Of a stretch of 64,000 nucleotides of DNA, positions 7,981 through 17,255 are shown one piece after another. This DNA comes from an uncultured Cetobacterium sp. (GTDB lineage: Bacteria; Fusobacteriota; Fusobacteriia; Fusobacteriales; Fusobacteriaceae), in NCBI RefSeq assembly GCF_945952365.1, contig NZ_CAMFHX010000006.1:1-64000 (forward strand), written 5' to 3'. How positions within the stretch are numbered: the stretch's first letter is position 1; each line of letters starts with the position of its first letter. Under the pieces are notes generated by a model. The model ran no database searches, was not told where the DNA came from, and worked only from the letters and a program-made list of their open reading frames with translations. Position numbers and translations under genes: made by a program.

Positions 7981-9036
7981 ATGGATTTACATGGTGGGAA
8001 TATTTATAAATTGAAAAGAGAAAATGGAGTAGAGCTATTAGATTATAGTTCGAATATAAATCCCTTAGGAGTTCCAGAAAGTTTTAAAAAAGCTGTTATA
8101 GAAAATTTTGAAACTTTAGAGAAATATCCAGATATAGATTATGTAGAGTTGAGGCAATCTATAGCAGATTATAATGGTTGTTCAATAGAAAATGTAGTTG
8201 TAGGAAATGGAGCGACAGAGGTTCTATTTTTATATATGAAGGCTGTAAAAGCTAAAAAGGTACTTATAATAGCTCCTACATTTGCTGAGTATGAAAGAGC
8301 GGCAAAAGCAGCAGGAAGAGATGTTAAATTTTTTCCACTGAGTAAAGATTTCTCACTGAATGAAAATCTATTGATGGATTTTATAACGGATGAAGATATA
8401 GTTGTAATGTGTAATCCAAATAATCCAACAGGAAAATTCCAAGATTTGGAAAAAATAGAGAGAATAGCTGATTTTTTAGAAAATAGAAACAAAAAATTAT
8501 TTATAGATGAGGCTTTTATAGAGTTTGTGGATGGTTGGAAAGAAAAAACTGCATTTTTATTGAAGCATAAAAATATTTTTATTTTAAGAGCACTCACTAA
8601 ATTTTTTGCTCTTCCTGGAGTAAGATTAGGTTATGGTTTAACTTTTGATGAAGTTATTTTGAATGAAATAAGAGATATAAGAGAGCCTTGGAGTGTAAAT
8701 GGTGTTGCAGAGATTGCAGGGAAAACTATGTTACTGGACAATTTATATATTCATGAGACAGAGGCTTGGATAAAAAAAGAAAAGATTCAATTTTATGAAG
8801 AGTTAAAATCTTTAAAAGGAATTGAGGTTACACCGACAGAAACAAATTTTATTTTAATTAAGTTATTAAATGATGATGCTAAAAGTTTTAGAAAAAAAAT
8901 GATAGAGAATGGTGTGCTTGTTCGTGATGCGTCTAACTTTATGTTTTTAGATGAAAGTTACATTAGACTTGCCATAAAAGATAGAAAGAAAAATGAGCAA
9001 GTACTAAAAGCTTTGAAGAAGGTGTTGCCAGAATGA
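7981..9036 (+). CDS. cobD: Threonine-phosphate decarboxylase
   Basis: A PLP enzyme of the histidinol-phosphate aminotransferase fold that decarboxylates L-threonine phosphate to aminopropanol phosphate, the B12 linker. It opens with HGGN and SSNINPLG, typical of CobD. CNPNNPTG (near residues 142-149) and the PLP lysine Lys207 in ALTKFFALPG are present, as is RLGYG. At 351 residues it is normal. Next to cbiB in a B12 operon, CobD is much likelier than HisC, which it resembles. The ATG is preceded by AAGAGGAAGTGAG, and its stop overlaps the cbiA start. Confidence 0.94.
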   Translation: MDLHGGNIYKLKRENGVELLDYSSNINPLGVPESFKKAVIENFETLEKYPDIDYVELRQSIADYNGCSIENVVVGNGATEVLFLYMKAVKAKKVLIIAPTFAEYERAAKAAGRDVKFFPLSKDFSLNENLLMDFITDEDIVVMCNPNNPTGKFQDLEKIERIADFLENRNKKLFIDEAFIEFVDGWKEKTAFLLKHKNIFILRALTKFFALPGVRLGYGLTFDEVILNEIRDIREPWSVNGVAEIAGKTMLLDNLYIHETEAWIKKEKIQFYEELKSLKGIEVTPTETNFILIKLLNDDAKSFRKKMIENGVLVRDASNFMFLDESYIRLAIKDRKKNEQVLKALKKVLPE

Positions 9037-10361
9037 AAGGATTCGTTTTAGCTGGAACAAGAAGTGGAATAGGAAAGACAACGGTTTCGATGGCTCTTAT
9101 GTCAGCCTTTTCAGATGTTTCTCCTTTTAAAGTTGGTCCTGATTATATTGACCCAAGCTTTCATAAGTTCATAACTGGAAATAGTAGTTACAATTTAGAC
9201 CTTTTTCTAATGGGAGAAGAGGGAGTAAAATATAGTTTTCTAAAACATAGAAAAGAAATCTCTATTGTTGAGGGTGTGATGGGGCTTTATGATGGACTTG
9301 GAAACTCTTTAGATAACTATAGTACTGCACATCTTTCGAGAGTTTTAAATCTTCCAGTTATTTTAGTGGTTGATGCAGTAGGAAAAAGTACTAGTATCGC
9401 AGCAGAGGTGCTGGGATATAAAATGCTAGATACAAGAGTAAGAATTGCTGGAGTTATGATAAATAGAGTTAGCAGTGAAAAGTTGTATTTTATGTTGAAA
9501 GAAGCAATTGAAAGTTATACGGATATTCCTTGTATAGGTTATTTGAAAAAAGATGAAAGATTAGGAATTAGTAGCAGGCATTTAGGATTACTTCAAGCTG
9601 ATGAGATTAAAGACTTAAATGAGAAAAAAGAGTTATTAAAATCTGAAATAAAAAAAACTGTAGATTTTGAAAAGTTGGAAAAACTTATTGAAGTAGAAAC
9701 TGATTTTGAATTTGAAGATATTTTTAAAAAATTTGAAAATAGATTCTCAGGAATAAAAATTGGAGTAGCAAAGGACAAAGCATTTTCATTTTATTATGAA
9801 GATAATCTAGAACTTCTGAAAAGAATGGGAGCTGAGCTTGTAGATTTTTCACCGATAGAGGATGAAAAAATTCCAAAAGTTGATCTTTTATATTTTGGTG
9901 GAGGATATCCAGAAAATTATTTAGAAAAATTATCATCTAACGAATCGTTTAGAACCTCTTTGAAAGAGGTTCATGAAAATGGAGGTTATATCTACGGAGA
10001 GTGCGGTGGATTTATGTATCTGAGTAAAGGAATAAAAACTTTGGATGAAAAGTTTTATCCGTTAGCTGGATTGATAGATTGTAGCACGAAGATGACTGGT
10101 AGATTATTCATAAGTCGATTTGGATATGTGGATGTTGAATATAAAGATTTGAAAGGTAAAGCTCATGAGTTTCATTACTCGACAATTGATGAAGTTGGAG
10201 AGGATGAAAGAGCATTTAAGTTAAAAAAGTTAGATGGAAGAGAGTGGTTATGTGGGTATAGAAATAAAAATTTAATCGCAGGGTATCCTCATCTACACTT
10301 TTTTAAAAATTTAGAGATACTAATTGAAATTTTAGAAGGAGCAAAAAAATGTCATATATAA
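9033..10361 (+). CDS. cbiA: Cobyrinate a,c-diamide synthase
   Basis: A glutamine-dependent amidotransferase that amidates the a and c side chains of cobyrinic acid with ATP. The P-loop-like GTRSGIGKTT is at residues 8-17, followed by KVGPDYIDPSFH (36-47 region). GVMGLYDGL follows. The class I glutaminase domain has Cys324 in GECGGFMYLS and HEFHYS for the His. The length of 442 residues fits. The ATG overlaps the cobD stop by four bases, and its own end overlaps cbiC by 13 bases. Confidence 0.96.
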   Translation: MKGFVLAGTRSGIGKTTVSMALMSAFSDVSPFKVGPDYIDPSFHKFITGNSSYNLDLFLMGEEGVKYSFLKHRKEISIVEGVMGLYDGLGNSLDNYSTAHLSRVLNLPVILVVDAVGKSTSIAAEVLGYKMLDTRVRIAGVMINRVSSEKLYFMLKEAIESYTDIPCIGYLKKDERLGISSRHLGLLQADEIKDLNEKKELLKSEIKKTVDFEKLEKLIEVETDFEFEDIFKKFENRFSGIKIGVAKDKAFSFYYEDNLELLKRMGAELVDFSPIEDEKIPKVDLLYFGGGYPENYLEKLSSNESFRTSLKEVHENGGYIYGECGGFMYLSKGIKTLDEKFYPLAGLIDCSTKMTGRLFISRFGYVDVEYKDLKGKAHEFHYSTIDEVGEDERAFKLKKLDGREWLCGYRNKNLIAGYPHLHFFKNLEILIEILEGAKKCHI

Positions 10362-10993
10362 AAAAACCACAAGATATAGAGATTAGAAGTTTTGAGATAA
10401 TAGAAGAGGAGTTAGGAAAAAAAGCTAATGAGTTTTCAGCCCAACATTTACCAGTTGTAAAAAGGGTTATTCATACAACAGCAGATTTTGAATATGCTGA
10501 TTTGATAGAGTTTTCTGAAGATGCTGTGGAATCATGTTTGAGAGCTTTGGAAAAAGGTGGAAAAATATATTGTGATACGAATATGATAGTAAATGGACTT
10601 AGCAAAATTACATTGGATAAATTTAATTACTCTGCGTATTCATTGGTATCTGATAAAGATGTTGCAGTAGAGGCTAAAGAGAGAGGCGTTACAAGATCGA
10701 TTGTAGGAATAGAGCATGCAGCAAAAGATTCAAATACAAATATATATCTAATTGGAAATGCACCGACAGCACTATTTAGACTAAAAGAGTTAATAGATTC
10801 TGGAGAGGTTGAAAAGCCGGCACTGATTGTAGGAGTTCCAGTAGGATTTGTAGGAGCAGCTGAATCAAAGGAGATTTTACCTGGAAGTGGAATTCCTTAT
10901 ATAATTGTAAAAGGAAGAAAGGGAGGAAGCCCAGTAGCAGTATCAATTCTTCATGGTATTTTATATCAGTTACATAAGAGAGAAGGATTTTAA
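10349..10993 (+). CDS. cbiC: Cobalt-precorrin-8 methylmutase
   Basis: Moves the methyl group from C11 to C12 of cobalt-precorrin-8, giving cobyrinic acid. Family landmarks are visible: KRVIHTTADFEYADL near residues 38-52, with the catalytic His in VIHT, CDTNMIVNGL near 76-85, IGNAPTALFRL near 136-146, VGVPVGFVGAAESK near 162-175, and GRKGGSPVA near 190-198. At 214 residues the length is typical. The start lies within the end of cbiA, and its stop overlaps the cbiD start as TAATG, so translation is likely coupled. Confidence 0.96.
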   Translation: MSYIKKPQDIEIRSFEIIEEELGKKANEFSAQHLPVVKRVIHTTADFEYADLIEFSEDAVESCLRALEKGGKIYCDTNMIVNGLSKITLDKFNYSAYSLVSDKDVAVEAKERGVTRSIVGIEHAAKDSNTNIYLIGNAPTALFRLKELIDSGEVEKPALIVGVPVGFVGAAESKEILPGSGIPYIIVKGRKGGSPVAVSILHGILYQLHKREGF

Positions 10994-12126
10994 TGAGTAA
11001 AGAGTTAAAATCGGGATATACAACAGGGACATGCGCTACAGTCGCAGCCTTAGTAGCTTTGGATTTACTTTTAAAAAAAGAACTTGAAGACAGTTGTATA
11101 CTTACAACTTTGAATGGAACAACTATAGAGGTTCCTATAAAATCTAAAAAAAGATTGGGAAGTTGGGCAAGAGGTGTTGTTATAAAAGATGCTGGAGATG
11201 ACCCAGATGTAACAAACGGTATAGAGATTTGTGCTAAAGTAAAAATTATAGATGAGTTACCAGATATTAAAAAAGCTCATAGATTTAATAATATACTTTT
11301 AGTTGGTGGAAGAGGCGTAGGTGTTGTCACTAAGAAAGGTTTAAAAGTTGAACCGGGTAAGTCAGCAATAAATCCAGGTCCTCAAGAGATGATAGTAAAA
11401 GCATTAACTGAACTTTTGGAAAAATATGGGATGAATCATACAAAACTACTTGTATATATATATGTTCCGAAAGGCCGTGAAAAAGCTTTAAAAACTTTTA
11501 ATGGAAAGTTAGGGATTTTAGGTGGAATATCTATTTTGGGTTCAACAGGGATTGTAAAGCCGATGAGTGAAGAAGCTCTACAAAATTCGATGTTTGCAGA
11601 GCTGAAAGTTTTGAAAGAAAATAGTGATAGAGATTGGGTGCTATTTTTATTTGGAAACCATGGAAAACAGTTTTGTATAGATAATAATATAGATATTGAG
11701 CAGAGTGTTGTAACAAGTAACTTTATTGGGTTTATGATAGATAGTGCTGTAAAGTTAGGTTTTAAAAAGATTATGCTAATAGGGCACATAGGAAAAGCTA
11801 TAAAAGTAGCTGGAGGAATATTTAATACCCATAGTAGAGTCGCAGATGCACGACTAGAGATAATAGCAGCAAATGCTGTCTTAATAGATGAACCTAGAGA
11901 AAACATACTAAAAGTTTTAGAATCGAATACAGCTGAAGAGGCGTGTGAGTATATCTCTAAAAAATCCGAGTTATTTAATCTTGTTGGTAATAAGGTTGCT
12001 AAAAGATCTTCGGAATTTTCTAGAGATACTATAGAGTTTGAAGCTGTATTGTTTAATTATAAAGGTGATATTTTAGGTTCGAGTGACGGATTTTATAAGA
12101 TGGTAGAGGAGTTAAGAGGTGAATAA
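10993..12126 (+). CDS. cbiD: Cobalt-precorrin-5B C1-methyltransferase
   Basis: Methylates C1 of the macrocycle in the anaerobic route, after CbiG opens the lactone. It opens with LKSGYTTGTCATVAA, the CbiD signature, and has KDAGDDPDVTNG and GGRGVGVVTKKGL with INPGPQEM. The C-terminal half includes GHIGKAIKVAGGIFNTHS. The length of 377 residues is normal. No SAM motif of the usual kind is expected in this family. The gene sits between cbiC and cbiE and overlaps both. CbiD marks the oxygen-independent pathway. Confidence 0.96.
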   Translation: MSKELKSGYTTGTCATVAALVALDLLLKKELEDSCILTTLNGTTIEVPIKSKKRLGSWARGVVIKDAGDDPDVTNGIEICAKVKIIDELPDIKKAHRFNNILLVGGRGVGVVTKKGLKVEPGKSAINPGPQEMIVKALTELLEKYGMNHTKLLVYIYVPKGREKALKTFNGKLGILGGISILGSTGIVKPMSEEALQNSMFAELKVLKENSDRDWVLFLFGNHGKQFCIDNNIDIEQSVVTSNFIGFMIDSAVKLGFKKIMLIGHIGKAIKVAGGIFNTHSRVADARLEIIAANAVLIDEPRENILKVLESNTAEEACEYISKKSELFNLVGNKVAKRSSEFSRDTIEFEAVLFNYKGDILGSSDGFYKMVEELRGE

Positions 12127-12748
12127 AAAATTATCAGTTTTAGGTCTTGGGCCAGGGAATCTGGATTACTTAACAAGAGCTGGATTTAAGGTGATTACAG
12201 ATTCAGAGATAGTTATTGGTGGTGAGAGACAGCTAGAAGAGATAGGCGAACTTTTAACAAATCAAGAGAGATATGTTATGAAAAAGTTGGATTCTATGAA
12301 AAAATTTGTTTCTGAAAATTTAAATAAAAATATAGTTTTTATAGTTTCGGGAGATACAGGTTACTATAGTTTACTTACATATTTGAAAAAAAGTTTTCCA
12401 ACAGAGAGCTTTAATGTAATTCCAGGAATATCATCATTTCAATATCTTTTTTCAAAGTTGGAGATGACTTGGGAACACTACGAACTTTCTAGTGTTCATG
12501 GAAGAGAAAACGACTATATCAAAACATTAATTGAAAGCAAAGCTGGAGTTGTACTATTGACAGATGAGAGTAATAATCCAATAGAGATAAGTAAAAATCT
12601 AGTTCAAAATGGAATTGATAATATTGAAGTGATAGTCGGAGAGAGACTATCATATTTAGATGAAAAAATAAGCAGATTTTTAGTAGAAGACTATGAAAAA
12701 AATATAAGAAAATATGAGATGAATGTAACAATTTTAAGAAAGGTATGA
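12119..12748 (+). CDS. cbiE: Cobalt-precorrin-7 C5-methyltransferase
   Basis: Methylates C5 of cobalt-precorrin-7 with SAM. The fold is the tetrapyrrole methylase type: LGLGPGNLDYLT at residues 8-19, SGDTGYYSLL near 79-88, and VIPGISSFQYL near 101-111. At 209 residues it is the single-domain CbiE rather than the CobL fusion; CbiT follows as a separate gene. The start is GTG at 12119, inside the last codons of cbiD (AGAGGTGAATAA), and there is a four-base overlap with cbiT. Confidence 0.95.
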   Translation: MNKKLSVLGLGPGNLDYLTRAGFKVITDSEIVIGGERQLEEIGELLTNQERYVMKKLDSMKKFVSENLNKNIVFIVSGDTGYYSLLTYLKKSFPTESFNVIPGISSFQYLFSKLEMTWEHYELSSVHGRENDYIKTLIESKAGVVLLTDESNNPIEISKNLVQNGIDNIEVIVGERLSYLDEKISRFLVEDYEKNIRKYEMNVTILRKV

Positions 12749-13329
12749 TGAGTATGGGACATATTTACGACAAAGAGTTTATTCAAAGAGAGTTACCTAT
12801 GACAAAGCAAGAGATTAGAGCAATCTCTGTGGCAAAGTTACAATTACAAGATAATTCTATTTTAATAGATGTTGGAGCTGGAACAGGAACAATAGGGATA
12901 GAAGCAGCAACGTATTTAAGAAATGGCAAAGTTTTCGCAATTGAAAAAGAGGAAAAGGGAATTGAAACTCTGAAAGAGAATATTCAAAAGTTCAGATTAG
13001 ATAATATAGAAGTTTTAGTGGGAAGAGCTCCTGAAGTGATTCCAAATATTGAATACGATAGAATGTTTATTGGTGGTTCAACAGGCTCAATGAAGAGTAT
13101 ATTAGAGCATTTTTTAAAGTATTCTAAAAGTGATGCAAGAATAGTTATAAACGCAATAACTTTAGAAACTTTAGCGGATGCTACAAAACTATTAAAAGAG
13201 TTAAATTTTAAAAATATAGAGGTTGTAAATGTTGTTGTATCTAGAGGGAAAAATATAGGGCCTTACACAATGATGTACGGTGAAAATCCAATATATATAA
13301 TAACAGCAAATAAGGAGGAAACAGAGTAA
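12745..13329 (+). CDS. cbiT: Cobalt-precorrin-6B C15-methyltransferase (decarboxylating)
   Basis: Methylates C15 and removes the acetate carboxyl at C12 using SAM. The class I methyltransferase motif DVGAGTGTIGIEAA is near residues 39-52, with AIEKEEKGIETLKENI as motif II. MTKQEIRA near residues 12-19 is typical of CbiT. At 194 residues the length is normal. The start may be 12745, 12748 or 12754, as three ATG codons follow the AAGAAAGG site; the differences are at most three residues. It overlaps cbiE by ATGA and abuts cbiL. Confidence 0.95.
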   Translation: MMSMGHIYDKEFIQRELPMTKQEIRAISVAKLQLQDNSILIDVGAGTGTIGIEAATYLRNGKVFAIEKEEKGIETLKENIQKFRLDNIEVLVGRAPEVIPNIEYDRMFIGGSTGSMKSILEHFLKYSKSDARIVINAITLETLADATKLLKELNFKNIEVVNVVVSRGKNIGPYTMMYGENPIYIITANKEETE

Positions 13330-14054
13330 TGTCAACAGCAAGATTTTATGGAATTGGAGTAGGAGTAGGAGATCCTGAGATGATAACTTTAAAAGCTATA
13401 AAAGCGTTTAAAGAGTTGGATGTAGTGGTTTTACCTGAAGCTAAAAAAGCAGAGGGAAGTACAGCTTACGAGATAGCTAAAGAATATCTAAAGGAATCGG
13501 CAGAAACTATGTTTGTTGAGTTTCCTATGCTAAAAAGTGTAGAAGCAAGAAAAGAGTTTAGAAAAAAGAATGCGGATATGATTTTAGAGCATTTAAAAGC
13601 TGGTAAAAAGGTTGGGTTTTTAACAATTGGAGATCCGATGACATATAGTACATATGTTTATATTCTAGAGTATTTAGATGGAGAGATTCCTGTAGAAACA
13701 ATCCCGGGAATATCATCATTCTCAGATATGTCTTCAAGATTTAATTTACCATTAGTTATGGGAGAGGAATCGTTAAAGGTAATTTCTTTAAACTGTGACA
13801 CAGATGTGATTCATGAGATTAATTCAGCAGATAATATTGTATTTATGAAAGTTTCAAGAAATTTTGATAAATTAAGAGCTGGATTAGAGGCTACAGGAAA
13901 TTTAGAAAATGTAATTATGGTTTCAAATTGTGGAAAAGAAACTCAAGCTATAAATTTTGATTTAACAAAATTAGAGGAAGCGGATATTCCTTATTTCACA
14001 ACATTAATACTTAAAAAGGGCGGTATCAATCAATGGAAAAAGTTTATTTCATAG
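13329..14054 (+). CDS. cbiL: Cobalt-factor II C20-methyltransferase
   Basis: A SAM-dependent tetrapyrrole methylase that methylates C20, the first methylation after cobalt insertion. YGIGVGVGDPEMITLKA is at residues 7-23, TIGDPMTYSTYVYI near 98-111, and ETIPGISSFSDM near 119-130. The length of 241 residues is typical. TAAGGAGGAAACAGAG gives a strong ribosome site before the ATG, stronger than most in this operon. Its last 22 bases overlap cbiF in another frame. Confidence 0.95.
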   Translation: MSTARFYGIGVGVGDPEMITLKAIKAFKELDVVVLPEAKKAEGSTAYEIAKEYLKESAETMFVEFPMLKSVEARKEFRKKNADMILEHLKAGKKVGFLTIGDPMTYSTYVYILEYLDGEIPVETIPGISSFSDMSSRFNLPLVMGEESLKVISLNCDTDVIHEINSADNIVFMKVSRNFDKLRAGLEATGNLENVIMVSNCGKETQAINFDLTKLEEADIPYFTTLILKKGGINQWKKFIS

Positions 14055-14794
14055 GAGCGGGACCAGGGGATCCTGAGTTAATAACAGTAAAAGGTCAAAG
14101 ATTAGTAAAGGAAGCAGATGTAATTATATATGCTGGGTCATTAGTACCAAGACAAGTTATAGAGTGCCATAAAGAGGGAGCTGAAATTCATAACTCTGCT
14201 TCAATGACTCTAGAAGATGTTATAGATGTTACAGTGAAAGCTGTAAAGGCTGGAAAAAAAGTTGCGAGAGTTCATACAGGGGATCCTGCAATTTTTGGAG
14301 CACATAGAGAGCAGATGGATATGTTAGATGAGCATGGAATAGAGTATGAAGTTATTCCAGGAGTAAGTTCGTTTTTAGCTTCTGCAGCAGCGGTGAAAAA
14401 AGAGTTTACACTACCAAGTATTTCTCAAACAGTAATATGTACAAGATTAGAGGGAAGAACTCCAGTTCCTGAAAAAGAGAGTTTAGAGTCTTTAGCATCA
14501 CATAGAGCATCGATGGCTATATTCTTATCTGTTCATATGATAGGCGATGTAGTAAAAAGATTAGCAGTACATTATCCAATGACGACTCCTATAGCTGTAG
14601 TTCAAAGGGCAACTTGGGAGGATCAAAAGGTTGTAATGGGAACTTTAGAAACGATAGAAGAAAAAGTAAAAGAAGCCAATATAACTAAGACAGCTCAAAT
14701 TTTAGTTGGAGATTTCTTAGGAGATAAATATGAAAAGTCTCTTCTTTATGATAAACATTTTACACATGAGTTTAGAAAAGGGATAGAGAAGTAA
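14033..14794 (+). CDS. cbiF: Cobalt-precorrin-4 C11-methyltransferase
   Basis: A SAM-dependent methylase acting at C11. It begins VYFIGAGPGDPELITVKGQRL, with YAGSLVP at residues 36-42, HTGDPAIFGAHREQM near 81-95, and VIPGVSSFLASAAA near 107-120. GPGDPELIT and YAGSLV together mark CbiF/CobM. At 253 residues the length is normal. It starts inside cbiL, with AAAGGGCGG as ribosome site, and its TAATG overlaps the cbiG start. Confidence 0.96.
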   Translation: MEKVYFIGAGPGDPELITVKGQRLVKEADVIIYAGSLVPRQVIECHKEGAEIHNSASMTLEDVIDVTVKAVKAGKKVARVHTGDPAIFGAHREQMDMLDEHGIEYEVIPGVSSFLASAAAVKKEFTLPSISQTVICTRLEGRTPVPEKESLESLASHRASMAIFLSVHMIGDVVKRLAVHYPMTTPIAVVQRATWEDQKVVMGTLETIEEKVKEANITKTAQILVGDFLGDKYEKSLLYDKHFTHEFRKGIEK

Positions 14795-15780
14795 TGAAAA
14801 TAGCTATTTGGACTGTGACAAGAGGAGCGGTTAGATCAGCTTTAAAAATAAAAGAAAAAAATTCATCAGCAGATGTGTATTCGTTGAAAAAATTTCAGTC
14901 AGAAGAAACTTTACAGATGGATAATTTTACAGAAACTTTAAACACTAATTTTAAAAAATATGATGTGCATATTTTTATAATGGCTACAGGAATAGTTGTA
15001 AGAAAAATAGCGAATTTGTTAGAGACAAAAGATGTTGATCCAGCTGTCTTGGTCATAGATGAGGGAATGAGATTTGTAATATCACTACTATCAGGACATC
15101 TTGGAGGAGCAAATGATTTTGCAGAAGTTTTAAAAGGGCAATTAGGATTAGTGCCTATTATAACAACAAGTTCAGATGTTACTGGAAAAATAGCTGTGGA
15201 TACTCTTTCACAAAAATTAAATTCAGATTTGGAATCTTTAGAAGCAGCTAAAAAAGTTACTGCACTTATTGTGGATGGAAAAAATGTTGAGTTACAACTG
15301 CCTAAAAACATATGTCCAGAGAATCCAGAAGGAGTTGTAATAGTTTCAAACAGAGAGAAAATAGAAACTGTGCAGATTTATCCTAGGAATTTAGTGATTG
15401 GATTGGGTTGTAGAAGAGGTATATTAAAAGAGCAAGTGTATGAATTTTTAATAGAAACTTTAAAAAAACATAATCTTTCATATAAAAGCATAAAGCATTT
15501 TGCTACAGTTGATTTAAAAGCAGATGAAGCTGGATTGATTGAACTAGCAAAAGAGTTAGGTAAAGATTTGAAAATAATCAGTAGAGATGAGATATTGAAA
15601 GTAGAAAATATGTTCGAAGGCTCAGATTTTGTAAAAAAAGAGATTGGTGTCAGAGCTGTATCTGAGCCTTGTGCATATCTATCTTCTAGTAAAGATGGAA
15701 AATTTATAGAGATGAAAGCAAAAAAAGATGGAATGACAATTTCTATTTATGAGGAGAGATTTATATATGAAAAAAGGTAA
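14794..15780 (+). CDS. cbiG: Cobalt-precorrin-5A hydrolase
   Basis: Opens the delta-lactone ring and releases C2 as acetaldehyde in the anaerobic pathway. The N-terminal domain (to about 120) has FIMATGIVVRKIA and LSGHLGGANDFA; the C-terminal CbiG domain has VIGLGCRRG near residues 202-210 and EIGVRAVSEPCAYLSS-type sequence near 287-302. At 328 residues both domains are present. It starts at the cbiF stop and ends 14 bases into the cbiH start. No unusual feature. Confidence 0.95.
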   Translation: MKIAIWTVTRGAVRSALKIKEKNSSADVYSLKKFQSEETLQMDNFTETLNTNFKKYDVHIFIMATGIVVRKIANLLETKDVDPAVLVIDEGMRFVISLLSGHLGGANDFAEVLKGQLGLVPIITTSSDVTGKIAVDTLSQKLNSDLESLEAAKKVTALIVDGKNVELQLPKNICPENPEGVVIVSNREKIETVQIYPRNLVIGLGCRRGILKEQVYEFLIETLKKHNLSYKSIKHFATVDLKADEAGLIELAKELGKDLKIISRDEILKVENMFEGSDFVKKEIGVRAVSEPCAYLSSSKDGKFIEMKAKKDGMTISIYEERFIYEKR

Positions 15781-16498
15781 GATATATGTAGTTGGAATTG
15801 GTCCGGGGAACATGGAAGATATAACAATAAGAGCTTACAGAACTCTTAAAGAGGTAGATGTAATAGCTGGATATATCACATATGTGGATTTAGTAAGAGA
15901 TGAGTTCTCTGATAAAGAGTTCTATGTATCTGGAATGAAAAAAGAGGTTGCTAGATGCGAGGGAGTTTTAGAGATAGCTAAATCTGGAAAAGATGTTGCT
16001 CTTATAAGTAGTGGAGATGCTGGAATTTATGGAATGGCTGGAATAATGATTGAGGTTGCTCAAAAAGAGGGGTTCGAAGTTGAAATAGTTCCAGGAGTAA
16101 CATCTTCAGTAGCTGGAGCAGCGATAGTTGGAGCACCACTTATGCATGACCATGCAACAATAAGTTTAAGTGACCTTTTAACTGATTGGGATGTAATTAC
16201 AAAAAGAGTAGATGCAGCTGCATCAGGTGATTTTATAATCTCTCTTTACAATCCTAAAAGTAAGGGAAGAACTACTCAGATAGTTGAAGCAAGAGAGATT
16301 ATGTTAAGACACAAAAAGCCAGAAACACCAGTAGCTTTATTAAGACATGTTGGAAGAGAAGATGAAAACTACACACTGACAAATCTAGGAGATTTTTTAA
16401 ATCACGAAATAGATATGTTTACTGTTGTAATAATAGGAAATTCAAAGACATATGTATCTAATGGTAGAATGATAACACCAAGAGGATACCATATATGA
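15767..16498 (+). CDS. cbiH: Cobalt-precorrin-3 C17-methyltransferase
   Basis: Methylates C17 and contracts the ring in the anaerobic route. The tetrapyrrole methylase motifs are YVVGIGPGNMEDIT near residues 6-19, SSGDAGIYGMAG near 81-92, and EIVPGVTSSVAGAA near 104-117; DLLTDWD and DFIISLYNPKSKGR follow, typical of CbiH/CobJ. An upstream ATG at 15749 would add six residues, but GAGGAGAG at 15751 fits the ATG at 15767 as a ribosome site, so I use that. It overlaps the end of cbiG and its stop overlaps cbiJ. Confidence 0.95.
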   Translation: MKKGKIYVVGIGPGNMEDITIRAYRTLKEVDVIAGYITYVDLVRDEFSDKEFYVSGMKKEVARCEGVLEIAKSGKDVALISSGDAGIYGMAGIMIEVAQKEGFEVEIVPGVTSSVAGAAIVGAPLMHDHATISLSDLLTDWDVITKRVDAAASGDFIISLYNPKSKGRTTQIVEAREIMLRHKKPETPVALLRHVGREDENYTLTNLGDFLNHEIDMFTVVIIGNSKTYVSNGRMITPRGYHI

Positions 16499-17235
16499 TT
16501 TGGGTTATAGGTGGAACAAAGGACTCTAGAGATTTTATAGAGTCCTTTCCTTTTAAAGAAAAGTTAGTAGTTACGACAGCAACAGAGTATGGTGGAAAAC
16601 TTTTAGAAGGTGTTAGAGATATAAAGGTATTTTGCAAAAGAATGGATTCTATAGAGATGGGAAGATTTATAGATGAGAATACGATAGATAAAATAGTTGA
16701 TTTATCTCATCCTTATGCTGAGGAGGTATCTAGAAATGCTATCTCTATTTCAGAGGAGAAAAAAATAGATTATATAAGGTTTGAAAGAGAAAATTTAGTT
16801 TCAGAAGAAGGGGTTATAGAGTTTTCAGAGATTGAAAGCATGATGAGATATTTAGAAGATCTTTCGGGAAAAATTTTAGTGACATTAGGAAGTAATAATC
16901 TACATAGATTTGAAAATTTAAAAAATAAAAGCGAAATTTATTTTAGAATTCTTCCGAAGTGGGAGATGATAAAAAAAGCTGAAGACTTTGGAATACTTCC
17001 CAAGAATATAATTGCTATGCAAGGACCATTTTCTAAAGAATTAAATCTTGCAATGATGAGGGGGCTTAATATAGAATATATGGTAAGTAAAAAAGGTGGA
17101 GATACAGGTGGAGAAAGAGAAAAAATAGAGAGTGCAAAAGAGATTGGGGTGAAATCTATTCTTTTATCTAGACCAAATGTTGATTATCCAGTCGTTTTTT
17201 CTGATATAAATGATCTTATACAATATATTATATAA
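16495..17235 (+). CDS. cbiJ: Cobalt-precorrin-6A reductase
   Basis: Reduces cobalt-precorrin-6A using a nicotinamide cofactor. IWVIGGTKDSRDF at residues 2-14 is the nucleotide-binding start typical of CbiJ/CobK, VDLSHPYAEEVSRNA near 68-82 is the strongest family block, followed by YIRFER, then AMQGPFSKELN near 174-184 and KKGGDTGGEREKI near 199-211. At 246 residues it is complete. It is the last recognised B12 gene of the operon, overlapping cbiH by ATGA. Confidence 0.95.
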   Translation: MIWVIGGTKDSRDFIESFPFKEKLVVTTATEYGGKLLEGVRDIKVFCKRMDSIEMGRFIDENTIDKIVDLSHPYAEEVSRNAISISEEKKIDYIRFERENLVSEEGVIEFSEIESMMRYLEDLSGKILVTLGSNNLHRFENLKNKSEIYFRILPKWEMIKKAEDFGILPKNIIAMQGPFSKELNLAMMRGLNIEYMVSKKGGDTGGEREKIESAKEIGVKSILLSRPNVDYPVVFSDINDLIQYII

Positions 17236-17255
17236 ATAGAAAAGGGGGAGTTTTT

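Noticed and set aside
11436-11906. A 156-codon frame on the minus strand inside cbiD
   Set aside because: It is a shadow of the CbiD coding sequence.
14895-15311. A 138-codon frame on the minus strand inside cbiG
   Set aside because: It is antisense to a well-recognised enzyme and has no ribosome site or family match.
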